From Euptelea pleiosperma (Eukaryota > Streptophyta > Magnoliopsida > Ranunculales > Eupteleaceae), in NCBI GenBank assembly GCA_035048495.1, contig CM068540.1, positions 18,212,829 through 18,276,828 of the forward strand: a stretch of DNA of 64,000 nucleotides. The letters run 5' to 3'. The translations under genes were made by a program, and so were the position numbers. Shown piece after piece: positions 33,191 through 44,746 of the stretch; within the stretch, counting starts at the first letter, position 1, and every line of letters begins with the position of its first letter. The notes under the pieces were generated by a model that worked only from the letters and a program-made list of their open reading frames with translations, did not search any database and was not told where the DNA came from.

Positions 33191-35386
33191 ACACTGACTT
33201 TAGATGTTTGACCAATGGTTTTAAAAACGGCCGTTTAAAAGGTAACGCCCAAGACCGTTTCTGTTAAAACTGTTTAAACACGTTTTATCGGTTTTGAAAA
33301 AAATGGCCGTTTATTTTTTATGTTTTAATGGCCGTTAAAATCGTTTAAACAGCCATTTAATTCTGAAAAATTTTGTGCAAAAAACAGCCGTTAAATCCGT
33401 TTAATTTTTTTTTAATTTTCAAATTTTGAATTTCAGCGCCATTTTTTCTGTTAAAATCGTTAAAACCTGTTAAAATCGGTTAAATTCTATTTTTTCCCCT
33501 TTTTTCCATTTTTGCCCCTGGCCGTTTCAATCCGTTTTAACGGCCGTTTAAACGGTAACGCCCCCAGCCCGTTTAACCGTTAAAACGGCCTCCTTTAAAT
33601 GGTTTTAAAAACGGTTGTTTAAACGGAAACTCCCCAAGCCCATTTTTGTTAAAACCGTTTCAACAGGTTTTAATGTATTTGAATTTAACGGCTGTTTTTT
33701 TGTTTTAATGGCCATTAAAATCATTTAAACAGCTGTTAAATTCTGAAATTTTTTGTGAAAAAAATATCCGTTAAATTCCGTTTTTTTTTTTAATTTTCAA
33801 AATTCAAAATTTGAATTTCAGTGCCATTTTTTCCATTTTTTTCCGTTAAAATCGTTAAAACCCGTTAAAATTCGTTTAATTATGTTAAATTCCATTTTTT
33901 GCCCCTAGCCGTTTCAATCCATTTTAACGGCTATTTAAACGGTGACGCCCCCAGTCCGTTTAACCGTTAAAAAGGCCTCCTTTAAACTTTGGGTAAAACC
34001 AAGGTTTAGAGGAGGCCGTTTTAACGGTATAATGCACTGGGAGGCATTACCGTTAAAACGGATTGTAACAGCTAGGGCCAACAAAAGAAAAAAAAAGGAA
34101 AAAATGGAATTTAACAGAAAAAATGGCACTGAAAGTCAAAATTTGAAATTTGAAATTTGAAATTGAAAATTTAAAAAAAAAGAAAAAACGGATTTTAACG
34201 GCGGTTAAAATGGCAAAAAAAACGGCCATTAAATTTAAAGCGTCAAAACGGATTTTAACGATTTTACTTTAAACGGCTGTTTTTAAAACCATGACTTTGA
34301 CCCTAGCTAGTAAATTCGCGTATTATACACGATTTTTTTTTGAAGGAACATTTAATATTACCGTATAAAATAAAAAATTAGAAAAAAGCAAGAATTTTAA
34401 GATTATACGAATAAAACATGTATTATTCATGTCTAATACATGGATTGCGTGTTTTTTAAATAAAAACATGTTAAATGGCCGCATAAAATGAAAAAATAGA
34501 TAAAATTCAGGCTTTTTAAGGCTAAACAAATATAAATTTCAACAATGACCGAATTTTTGACCAGATATTTTTATTCCGAAACCGAATTAAACTCGAACTT
34601 TTCTCATTTCGAATCTTTACCGAATTGCTAACTGGTACATTAAAACCCGTTTTGACGCTTAGAAATTAATGACCTTTTTTCATTTTAACAGCTGTTAAAA
34701 AATTTTGTGAAAAAAAGGCCATTATTTCCGTTAAATTACATTTTTTTCGTTTTTCAAAATTTCTAATTTTAAAAATCAGCACCATTTTTCTATTTTTTTT
34801 TCCAGTTAAATTCGTTAAATTTTTTTTTTTTCATTTTTCCCTATCTGCTACAATCCGTTTTAACGGTAACAGCCCCAGTCTGTTATACCGTTAAAACAGT
34901 CTCCTTTAAACCTTGGTTTGGCCAATCCCTAGGTGGAGTAAAACTTCGGTCACAATGCACAATATGAGCCACGTGGCACACTCTTGGTGGACGCTGACCA
35001 TATGGATGTTTAGCCAATGACTAGGTGGACCTACAAACCAGAAATAAACCTGATCAGTGATTTCTAAGCGTTGGACTGAAGTTATTTTCATGGGTTGTTG
35101 ATTTTCACCGTATGAATTTTGAGCATTATTTGGGTGCAAAGATCCATAGGTTGTAAAAGGTAACTGAGTTACTTTACATTTTTTTTATTTTTTTGGAGAA
35201 AAAAAGGAAATTACTCTTTTGCTCTCACCAAACCTGAGCAGGTTTAGAACTTTAGAGGAGGACAGGATGAGTTTATGGCTCGTGCGGATGCGACTTGCTA
35301 CCGTACATAAGCCACGTGGCAAGCACCTTGCCTATAGTTTGGTAGATACCACACCACAGGTGGTCAGGCAAGACTCAACATTCATG

Positions 35387-35474
35387 AGTTAGTGTGTACA
35401 AAAGAGTTGCCACGTGGCATTTATGAGAAAGTAGAGGAAAACTTGTTAGGAACTGACTTTCTTTAGTCTCTATC
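35387..35474. repeat. Host repeat segment between two insertions
   Basis: It matches 49920-50010 (GTTGCCACGTGGCATTTATG, AGGAAAACTTG, TTAGTCTCTATC). It lies between the long palindrome and a smaller element; the host resumes at 36234-36338. Confidence 0.65.
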
Positions 35475-36224
35475 AAGGTTCGAACTATTGGCCGATAGCC
35501 TGATACCGGTCTGCATCCGGCGATCCGGATAGGTCTCCGAGGCCCCAGAGACACTGATCCAACGCATGTACTGGATCAAGGTGGATCGGGCAATGATCCA
35601 GATCGCCCTATCCAGCCGAGTTGGCCCAGTCAAACAATTTTTCTAATTTTTCTGATTTTTTTCATCCAAAGAAGCTGAAAATGGAGTAAAACTTGTGTCA
35701 CAAGATGTTGTGACGGAAGCCGGTCACAGCACACAATACGAACCACGTGGCATACTATTAGAGGATGATGACCGTATGGATGTTTGGCCAGTTCCTCGGT
35801 GGACCAGTACACAAAAAATCAGGCCGATTAGTGATTTTTAACCGATTCAATTGAAGTTCTTTTCATGGGTTGATTTTAACGGTAGGAATTTGAGCATTGT
35901 TGAGCGTTATTTGGGTGCAAAATTACAAAGGTTGTAAATCACTAATCTGGATGATTTTTGGTTTGTAGGTCCATCAAGGGACTGGCCAAACATCCATACG
36001 GTCAGCGCCCTCTGATCATGTGCCATGTGGCTCATATTGAGTGCTGTGATCGGCATCCATCACAACATCCTGTGACACAAGTTTTACTCTGAAAATGGAT
36101 AAAGTCAAATTTTTTATGATTTTTTTAATAATTTTCTCACTTTTTCATTCTTTTTAAATGTGTCTCAGGATCACGCCGGAGGATCGGTCTGATCTGACAG
36201 CCGATCCCGAGACTTTGAACCTTG
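35475..36224. mobile_element. MULE-like MITE with perfect 9-bp target duplication, containing a nested MITE-A
   Basis: GTCTCTATC is duplicated exactly at 35466-35474 and 36225-36233. The ends are AAGGTTCGAA and TTGAACCTTG. Without the nested MITE-A it is ~336 bp. It includes inverted blocks around CGATCCGG / GGATCGG. It is non-coding. Nine-base duplications are typical of Mutator-like elements. Confidence 0.8.
35685..36088. mobile_element. MITE-A, best-preserved copy
   Basis: Exact direct repeats CTGAAAATGG lie at 35675-35684 and 36089-36098 (9-10 bp; one base is ambiguous). Terminal inverted repeats are AGTAAAACTTGTGTCACA and its complement, and the paired arms run through ACCACGTGGCAT / GTGCCATGTGGCT to the middle. 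The whole 404-bp unit can fold into one long hairpin. It is non-coding. Confidence 0.88.
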
Positions 36225-36346
36225 GTCTCTATCCCACCAAGCAATGGTTAGAAATCGCCAATCAGGCTGATTGTTGTTTTGTGGGGCCGCATGGAAGTGG
36301 GCCAACATAATGTGCCACATAGCATTTTGGAGGAAGAACTTTAAAC

Positions 36347-36706
36347 CAAGGTTTAACAAACGGCCATTATAACGGATTCGGACCTACCCCGTTACGATAT
36401 GGATCGTTAAAACGCCCAAAAAATAATGGTTGTTATTTTTCCGTTGTAACGAAAATAATGCGTTATTTTCTGGAAAATTTTGTGAAAAAAAATGGCCATT
36501 ATTTTCATTTTTTTCGTTATATTCCGTTTTTTTCCGTTATTTTCTATTTTTGAAATTTTAAAATTCAAAATTTGAATTTCAGCGCCACTTTTTCCGTTAT
36601 TTGCCTTTTTTTCCGTTTTTGCCCTTGAGCCTTTTTTTCGTTATAACGGAAAAACGGTAACACCCCCAGTCCGTTATACCGTTATAACGGTCCCCTTTAG
36701 ACCTTG
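36347..36706. mobile_element. CGTTA-family element in the NLR2 upstream region
   Basis: CAAGGTTTAAC and AGACCTTG ends, with exact 8-bp CTTTAAAC at 36339-36346 and 36707-36714. The empty site is visible upstream of NLR3 (50876-50883). It belongs to the TTATAACGG subfamily, unlike the element at the same site above NLR1. Confidence 0.85.
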
Positions 36707-36825
36707 CTTTAAACTTTGAAGTTACTGTTAACCTCTATTACAATCTTTATTTTAGTTTTGTTTCTCCAGCTATTAACAGATAATACATTGCAACTATATT
36801 CATATTTGTGACAATAAGCAGATTA

Positions 36826-39800
36826 ATGGAGAATTTCATTCAGCCAGTCTGTGAACTTGTGAAATGTGTATGGGTTCCCTTGGTTCGACAAATCCGCTAT
36901 CTAAAAAACCTTAAAGAAAATTTCGAGAAGCTCAACGGTGAAGCACAAAATCTCTATGCCAGGAGGGAGGATGTCAACAGAGAGATAAATAGAGACACAG
37001 TGTCAAAAATTCCAAAAAGCGAATGTAAAGCTTGGCTCGAAAAGGTGGAGTCGATTGAAAATCAAGTGAACAAGATAGAAGGGGAATTCAAAGCAAAGAA
37101 GAGATGCCTTGGCGGATGGTGCCCTGACATTTTGTCGCGGAGGAAGCTAGGAAAACGCATAATGACTATGATAGATGATATCACTACACTCAAGGAAGCA
37201 TCTGCTATCAAGGGAGAAGTGGTGGTTGATGCACCATTGCAGACAGTTGAGAGAACACCTACACCGATAATAGAGAGCCAAACATCAACTGATCGCACCG
37301 TACAGAAGATTTTGAAATGCGTAAGGGATGATGGAATTAGAAAGATTGGTGTGTGGGGAATAGGTGGGGTTGGTAAGACGACGGTAATTCAAATTCTGAA
37401 AAACCTACCTGAAATATCCCAGATGTTTGAAATTGTTATTTGGGTAACTGTGTCAAAAGATTGGAGCCTGAGGAAGGTGCAAAATGAGATTGCACAACGA
37501 TTGAATCTAAAGTTGGAGTCTGATGAGTCTAATTATGTGGTAAGCAAATTATTTCGAAAGTTGGAGACCATGAAGTACTTGCTACTTTTAGATGATATGT
37601 GGAGCAAGGTAAATTTGGAAGATGTAGGAGTGCCTAATCCAAGCAGAGAAAATAGTTGCAAGATGGTACTGACAAGTCGATTCAGGGATGTTTGTAACGA
37701 AATGGATACTGATGAAGAGATCAAGGTGGATGTTTTATCTAAAGAAGAGGCATGGAACTTGTTTCGAGGAAAAGTTGGTGAAGTTGTGGATTCAGCAAGC
37801 ATAAAACCCTTAGCTAAAGATGTAGTTGAGGAATGTGGCGGTCTGCCTCTTGTTATTCTTGTAATAGGAGGGTCCTTGAGAAAGGTAGACAATGTTCACA
37901 AGTGGAGAAATGTGCTTGAGGAGTTGAGATCAGCTCCGTTCAGGTTTGGTGATATGGAATTAGTGTTTAAGCGGTTGAAGTCTAGTTATGACCGATTAGG
38001 GAATGAAAATGTGAAGAATTGCTTCTTGTATTGTGCATTGTATCCTGAAGACTTTGAGATCCCAGTATCTGAACTGATAGAGCATTGGAGGGCGGACGGG
38101 CTCATTGAGGGTGTGCAAAATTTAGAAAAGGCATATGATAAAGGCATACTATATTGGAGGATCTTATAGATGCCTCTTTGTTGGAGAAAACTGAATCATG
38201 TGTGAAGATGCATGATGTGATTAGAGATCTAGCATTGAGAATCACATCTCCAACAAACGGAGAAGGTTGTATATTTTTGGTAAGAGCTGGTGTAAGGAAA
38301 AAGGAGTTTCGAAACGAGGAGGAATGGGAACAAGCCGATAGGATTTCATTGATGAGTAATGAACTATGCAGTTTGCCAGAGAGTCCCAGATGCACCTCGC
38401 TCTTGACTTTATGTTTGCAGGACAATTATTGGACGTTGAAAAGAATCCCTGAGTCATTCTTTGTGCACATGAGTAGCCTTCAAGTTTTGAACCTATCGAA
38501 AACTCATATAGAGATGGTACCATCTTCTCTTTCCAACCTAGTAAGCCTTCGAGGCTTATATCTAAGAGAGTGTCACAGTTTAAAGACTCTACCATCCGAA
38601 GTAGGATCTCTAACGAGACTTGAAGCGCTTCATCTTGGTTCTAGCATTCAATACTTGCCCGAAGAAGTTAGGCAACTGACTCTTCTTAGGAGTTTGCAAG
38701 TCACATTTTATCTAAATGAACAAGAAAAGTCAGGGAGGAGGATGGTTTCCGATGGCATGCTATCAAAACTCTCGTTATTGGAAGACTTGAGACTACGTGT
38801 GCAAAGCCCATCAAGATTCATTCTCGGCTTGACAAAAGATTATTTGTTTACTAAACAACAGTGGGCTGAGATTGCAGGTGTGTCTATGGCAGAGGAGGTG
38901 GGCAGCTTGAAACAATTAACTAGTCTTGAATTTAACTTCCCAAGAATGGAGTGTTTAGAGCATTTTATCAAAACAAGTTGTTCGTGGAAGGATCAACGCC
39001 TCACAACATTCGAAATTTCAGTCGGTCGCGTCTACGTCATTGGTGAATCTTTCAACCTCAGGCTACCTTTAATGTTCCAATTCAGAATTTTGCACAAGCA
39101 TGAAGGCACGCGAGATTTGATTTGGGCAGGGGGTGATGACATAGCTAATATTGCGATCATAGAGGTACTCAATCAAGCTTGTGGTTTCTATTTGGAGTAT
39201 CATAAGACTGCTCAAAAGTTATCAGACTTTGGCATTGAAAACATGAATGGGCTCCACATTTGTGCCGTCGAAAACTGCAACACATTGGAGAGCATCATAG
39301 ATGGAAATGGTTTAACAGCAAATGTTAATGTTTTACCGAACTTAAAAACAATGTTACTATATAATCTGCCGAATTTGAGGAAAATTTGGGATTGGGAGGG
39401 GCCAGTGCCGCCACCACAAAGCTTCACTGCCTTAACTGCCTTAACAATGTTGTTTCTGAGAAACTGTCCAAAGCTGAGATATATCTTCTCTCGGGGCATC
39501 ATTCAGCATCTCTCAAACCTAAAAGAGCTTCGTGTATATGATTGTCAGGAAATTGAAGAGATAGTGACTGAAGAAGACGAGATCATAGTCGACAACAATG
39601 ATGGTAGAGATATCGTGTTCCTCCCAAGACTGGAGAATTTGGAACTTGAAGGGCTGCCTAAACTCGTTAGAATTTGCAAAGCGGCTTCGCTGCCTTGGCC
39701 ATCACTGGAAGAGATTATTGTTGATAATTGCCCAAATGTGAAGAGTCTCCCTTTGAGCGTCGTCCACGGTGCATCCGCTCTGAAGAAGATCAAAGGCAAA

Positions 39801-39881
39801 AGAGAATGGTGGGAAGCATTGGAATGGGTAGATGATCTCACTAAACAACAATTCCAATCTCTCTTCGAACAGCGAGGATGA
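36826..39881 (+). pseudogene. CC-NB-ARC-LRR gene NLR2, one-base frameshift
   Basis: This is a close paralogue of NLR1. The first frame (ATG 36826, stop 38167-38169, 447 codons) holds the coiled coil, P-loop GIGGVGKTT, kinase-2 LLLLDDMW, LTSR and CGGLPL. At 38141-38144 NLR1 reads AAAGGGCAT but NLR2 reads AAAGGCAT; the lost G shifts the frame 20 residues before MHD. The rest (38154-39881) is open in the next frame to the same end (LFEQRG) and contains MHD and all LRRs. Compared with NLR1 the LRR region has extra stretches (around 38790-38850, and an acidic EEDEIIVDNNDG loop near 39570). The single lesion in a G run could be a recent mutation or an assembly error. If real, the product is a truncated CC-NB protein. 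Confidence 0.9.
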
Positions 39882-40725
39882 TGAGTTGGGTTTCCGTTAC
39901 CAACTTGTTTTTAGACTCTACCAATTTAGCATCTTCTTGAATCCAATACGTTATGTATGTATATGTACCAACCCAACATGTCATGTATCATGTATGTGAA
40001 CACGAATATATGTATGTGCATATGTGGATTATGCATGGTCTTGCACATCCTGTACTTCGGATGTACGGGTTCTATTTTCACCCGGTTGAGGAGTAGACCT
40101 TTGATGACGTGCTTAGAGATCGACCACTGACCCTATGGATATTTAACCCATCGCTAGGTGGAACAAAATACAAAAAAAACCAGCCTGACTAGTAATTTCT
40201 AACCTTTGAATCTGAGTACCCCAAATAACACATTTTTCAAAGGACATCCAACAGTACTGACAATGTTTGCATACTTTTAAGTCTGTAAACAGTTGCGTAC
40301 TAGATTTGTCCTAGATTTCATCACACCAACACAACTTTCAAAAAAAGTTAGTAAAAGTATAGAAGCAAAATGGTAATTTTTGAATTCAATGGCCACGTAT
40401 CAGATCGTGTGAAACGTTAAAATAGACAAACGTATATGTTCAGAATAGATTTCTACGGTATAGATCTTAAAGAAAGTGAAGCAGACTAGAAATCAAGGGT
40501 TGTGATTGATTAGAAGAAACAAGGATAGTTTGGGGGAATCTAGAGGCATACAATTATGTAAAATGATACACTACACAGTTGTATGCCCTTAGATCTATAT
40601 CAAAGAAATGTGAAATCAAGGGATAGTACTTTGGTGATGCCAACACCCCCTATTTACATACTTTGGTTAAAGGGAAGAATGGAAAGAAAGAGCAATACAA
40701 TAAGGAGTACGGTATTAATATGAAC
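39882..40725. other. NLR2 3' flank, duplicated from or with NLR1
   Basis: Near-identical to 17710-18555 except for a small deletion just after the stop codon and scattered changes. Confidence 0.85.
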
Positions 40726-40894
40726 CAGCTGAATCTGTTCTTGATCTAGCCAATTAGATTTGGAAATCTCAATTTCTGGAATTCTGTGATGTAAGTTGTT
40801 TTTATTCCACACGACGGCCTAGATCACAACATTCCGAGCACATGACTCCCGATCGAGAGGCGTCACAAATAGGGGGTCCTCTGAGCTCGAACCA

Positions 40895-40953
<59 letters not shown>

Positions 40954-41029
40954 GATTTTGTTTCCAAATAACATTTATAATGGTAAAATAATAGATAAGG
41001 GACAAAATAACAATTATAATGTTAAGTCT
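40726..41029. repeat. Segment absent from the NLR1 flank, with (AT)n
   Basis: About 300 bases lie between TATTAA and GTTAA. They include a GATCGAGAGGCGTCAC stretch, an (AT)n run at 40897-40950, and the left end of a TTGGGC-family copy. Since that left end belongs to the repeat, NLR1 has probably lost this part by deletion between TTAA repeats. Confidence 0.6.
40897..40950. repeat. (AT)n microsatellite
   Basis: About 27 AT units. Confidence 0.95.
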
Positions 41030-41600
41030 TTATTTTTATTTTTTTTCAGTTTTATGTTTTTTATGGCAAATAATGTAACAGTCTTGCAGCGTTACTAGGG
41101 TTGCAACCTTGGGCAGCCTCAACCCAATATTGGGCTCGGATTGGGTTGGCTCCTTTTGTACTTGAGTTGGGCTTGATGACCCGATCAATATCATGTTGGG
41201 CTTGGGCAACCCAAACAAACCCGCGCTTGACAATATACCACTGCAAATGTAAATTTATATATATCTTGTTGGACTAGGGCTGAAAATTCTAGGCCCGACC
41301 TTAGTTTTGATTGGGCTTGGGTTCACAATTTTGAAGATCAGGTTGGGCTTGGTTTGACCCGAAACCCGACCCAACCTGCCCGAGTTGCAGCCCTAAGCGT
41401 TAATAACTGTTATAACGTTTTTTTTTTTTTTTATTAAACCATGATCTTGAGTTATTTTTGATGAATTTTTAGTAATTTATTTTAATATTGCACATATGAG
41501 AAAAAGAACATAAATATACCTTAATCCACACCCTTTATCATGTGAACAATATACCATCTTTTTATTGTGGGACCTACTATCAAGATCAAAGTTTGTATAG
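41030..41600. repeat. TTGGGC-rich repeat family, copy 6, and end of the duplication
   Basis: It matches 18556-19130. Similarity between the NLR1 and NLR2 segments ends at AAGTTTGTAT (41600). Confidence 0.7.
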
Positions 41601-42189
41601 AGACTCATAACTGGTTTGACGCAAAAAATATACAACTTCTCAAAGTACGTTAGGGTCCAACGGACAAACACTCAAACACCCACCGTTGGATGAGGATATA
41701 TAATCTAGGAAGATGATTTAACTATTCCAACGATGGACTTCATCATACATGTTGCGTAAGCATACGGGTGGGGATCCACCATTTGTTTGGCCCCCACGTG
41801 GAAGCTATTAGAATAAAATTTATTTCGATTAATTGATTATAATCTTTTGTTTTAGCGACTGTGTATTTTAGATTAGATTCAATACAGTTTCGTTTCCTAA
41901 CCGTTCAAACAATATGATAGATCAGATGATCATACAGTCATTCAACTAGATTGGACGATCAACCAGCTCATTCCACGGTAGCGATTAAAGTAAAGTGAAA
42001 GTATGTACATACATACATAGGCCTGCAGGTATGTATGTATGTATCTACATACAATTGAGAAAGTTTTTGAAGGGTAGGTTTATTGCAGAACAGCAGGTTT
42101 TAAGTTTGAAGAGCAGATGGGGGTATTGGAAGTTGGTAGAAGACCCATACCATATTTTTGTCGTATATGGAATTGCTATCTTGGTCCCA
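41601..42189. other. Unassigned intergenic DNA with a GTAT/CATA hairpin
   Basis: 41890-41955 is the block also seen at 13320 and 29095. At 42000-42052 CATA repeats, a GGCCTGCAGG palindrome and GTAT repeats form a perfect short hairpin. 42140-42189 is composite left margin (GGAATTGCTATCTT). No gene. Confidence 0.45.
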
Positions 42190-42985
42190 AACAAAGGTTT
42201 AAAAGAGGCCATTTTCACGGTATAACGGACTGGGGCCTTAAAACCAAGGTTTAAAGGAGGCCGTTTTAACGGTTAAACGGACTGGGGGTGTTACCGTTTA
42301 AACCGCTAAAACGGCTGTTAAAATGGATTGAAACGGCCAGAGGCAAAAATGGGAAAAAATGAAAAAAAAATTGGAAAAAACGGATTTTAATGGAAAAAAT
42401 GGTGCTGAAATTCAAATTTTGAAATTTAAAAATTAAAAAAAAATAGAATTTAAGGGAATTGAACGGCTTTAACGGCCGTATTTTTCACATAATTTTTCAG
42501 AATTTAACGGCCGTTAAAACAAAAAAACGACCATTAAATTCAAAAACGTGTTTAAACAATTTTAACGGAAATGGGCTTGAGGCGTTACCGCTTAAACGGC
42601 CATTAAAACCGTTTAAACGGCCGTTTTTAAAACCGTTGAAACGGCCGTTAAAAAGAATTATAATTGGGCAGGGGCAAAAATGAAAAAAAATAGAATTTAA
42701 CGGATTTTAACAGAATTTAACGGGAGAAAAGGAAAAAAAAATGGTGCTGAAATTCAAAATTTCATAATTTGAATTTTCAAAAACGAAAAAAAGGAAAATA
42801 ATGGAAATTTAACGATTTTAACAAAAATAACGGCACTATTTTTTCCACAATTTTTTCTTTCAGAAAATAACGACTGTTAAAAAGATTTAACGGCCATTAT
42901 TTTTTAAGCATCAAAACAGTTCTTAATGTAACGGGCTTGGGGCGTTAATGTTTTAACAATCGTTAAAACAGTGTTATTTTAAACC
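42190..42985. mobile_element. Cluster of nested CGTTA-family elements
   Basis: At least two and probably three CGTTA units sit inside one another: an outer start at 42193 (AAGGTTTAAAAGAGG), an inner one at 42245-42632, and a third body to 42985. GGTCCCAA appears at both outer edges (42183-42190 and 42988-42995), consistent with an 8-bp duplication of the outer unit. The open frame at 42459-42683 is a by-product of the repeats. Confidence 0.6.
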
Positions 42986-43633
42986 ATGGTCCCAAGTTCC
43001 CAATTACCATTATTGAGGAAAAAGGCTTTAATAAAGTAATGGATGATAAAGGTGTAGCGCAAGACAGCAAGTAGTGGGACTCACCATGATTGACCTCTAA
43101 AATTCCTCCCTTACGCAACACAGACTTCCTTAGTTTCGGTTTGGAGAGAAAAGAGAAGATCAAAAGCGAGTGGTTGAGTTCGGATCGGATTATTTATTAA
43201 TCTTCTTTATCTTATCAAGTATGTACTAAGCTTTTATTAATTTATTTGTTTAGCAATTTTATTAGTTTATCGTTTAAGTTTTTTAAAAAATATTCTATAT
43301 AAAAAAATATGATTTTTGATCCATATGAGTCCGAAACTGACACAAATCTGGACTGACTCAGGGGATTTGTTTGAGTCGATCGATTAGATATTTGTAACCA
43401 TCCAATCTGTGATATTCTTTTGAATGATCAGTAAAATTCGGTTGATGGTTTAGAGGGAAAAAAATTATAGATCAACAACTCTTGCTCATGGGCGACACCC
43501 ATGTATATGCACTTGACAGTCGAGTAGAAAAGTGGGGTGTGATATTTCAGTCTACTGGTAGGGCATGAAATGGGTCAAACTTGGGTCAGATATAGGTAGA
43601 TATTCAAATCCGGATCCGGATGTAGATCCAGCT
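42986..43633 (+). mobile_element. Composite element, copy 6, left part
   Basis: It contains ATTGAGGAAAAAGGC, the exon-like piece (43130-43218) and the spacer with TAGGGCATGAAATGGGTC. It is broken at GTAGATCC(A/G)GCT by a LINE and continues at 49636 (TTGGATCCTTAACTTTTAAT). Confidence 0.6.
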
Positions 43634-43678
43634 CTTTTGTTTTTTTTGTTTTGTGAACCAGATAGAAAGATATATAGA

Positions 43679-44560
43679 TCAAGAGACCAGAGGTCCAACA
43701 GTCGTCCTATCCTCCCTTGCACAAAAAGAAGATAGCCAAGGGGGAGGAGAGGACCAAACAAAACAAGAAGTCCAAGACATTGCCTTAGTGGCAATGCAGT
43801 TAGCTACTGAATTACAAGCCCCGAAACAAAAGGAAAAAACCACATCTTCAAAGGAACCTGATATATGAAGGATATCAATAGCAATCGGGGAAGCTTTCAA
43901 ACCCAAAAAAGTCAAGTTGGCAGTCAGCTGTTCAATAAGAGTAGACGCATCAGATTCAATCACCAAAAACTGGATTCTAAGATCCTTAGCATGTTCCAAA
44001 CCCCATTTTAACGCCTTTGTCTCCACTTCTTCAGCTGAGGAAGAGTTGCCACTTTTTCCTCCTGACAAAATGATCACATTAGAGGAGTCCCTAATAATGA
44101 ATCCAAAACCAGCCCAGTTTGATGAGATATCCCAAGCTCCATCAGAGTTAATCTTATACTAGCCAACAGGAGGGGGTTGCCAACTTGCTGAAGAGAGATA
44201 AGAAAATTGCTTGGAAGTAGAACCAGGAAGTATTGAAGTATCAACTGAGTTCAGAATATGAAGATCAGTCAGACTATTCTGTGAGAAAGTAGCCGCATTT
44301 CGAGAAAGCCAAATCCGCCATAGTAAAATGCAACAATAGGCCAACCTATAAGTTTTCTCATCATCTTTATGGGAGGACTGACTGAGCATATCAAGGAACC
44401 ATGAGCAGCAATAATCTGGCGTCATTCGAAGAGATAGAAATGTGCCAGACCATATTCGGGCTGAAGCAGGGCAATGAAACAGAACATGAAAAATATCTTC
44501 AACCGGATAGCCACATCTAGCACGTTCTGAACTAATACTTGGAATTCTTCGATGCAACAT
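43679..44560 (-). pseudogene. LINE zinc-finger linker (zf-RVT) and RNase H domain
   Basis: The upper part (44560-44162) contains a zf-RVT-like segment (CGYPVEDIFHVLFHCPASARIW) with the typical C...H...C spacing. The lower part, in the same frame, is RNase H: INSDGAW (first catalytic Asp), AEEVETKAL (Glu) and IESDAS (second Asp). The two are separated by one stop codon (TAG at 44157-44161) where relatives have W in GWYKIN, so a single G-to-A change on the coding strand explains it. Confidence 0.8.
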
Positions 44561-44746
44561 ATATTTGGTAGGTAAAATGCCACGAAGTAGTTTCCAAAGA
44601 AAAACCTGACAGTGGTAAGGGACTCTAGTTTGCCAAATAGCCTTCCAAGGGTTATATAATAGATGAGGTAGAGCTGAAATTAAGGGAGGGCGAGGAAGGT
44701 GGTTGAAGGCTGATTTGGTTGTAAATCTCCCTTTCTTATCAGTTGC

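Larger units (their letters stand above)
30594..35377. mobile_element. ~4.8-kb imperfect palindrome built of nested MITEs (putative Mutator-like element)
   Basis: The outer ends pair as inverted repeats (CCTGACCACCTGTGG near 30605 with CCACACCACAGGTGGTCAGG near 35358). Flanking ACATTCGTG (30585-30593) and ACATTCATG (35378-35386) form a 9-bp duplication with one change. Arms of about 2 kb mirror each other: MITE-A half (30816-31045 / 34905-35155), CGTTA (31046-31490 / 34640-34912), MITE-C (31493-31840 / 34300-34636), CGTTA (31850-32212 / 34000-34270), CGTTA (32216-32585 / 33600-33985). The centre (32640-33190) is itself a double hairpin. The right arm has one extra CGTTA copy (33214-33597). 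No transposase is seen. A 9-bp duplication and long inverted repeats fit a MULE; this is inference. Confidence 0.75.

Noticed and set aside
30594..35377. Regular repeats as a CRISPR array or satellite
   Set aside because: The structure is an inverted arrangement of MITEs with no uniform spacers, in a plant genome.
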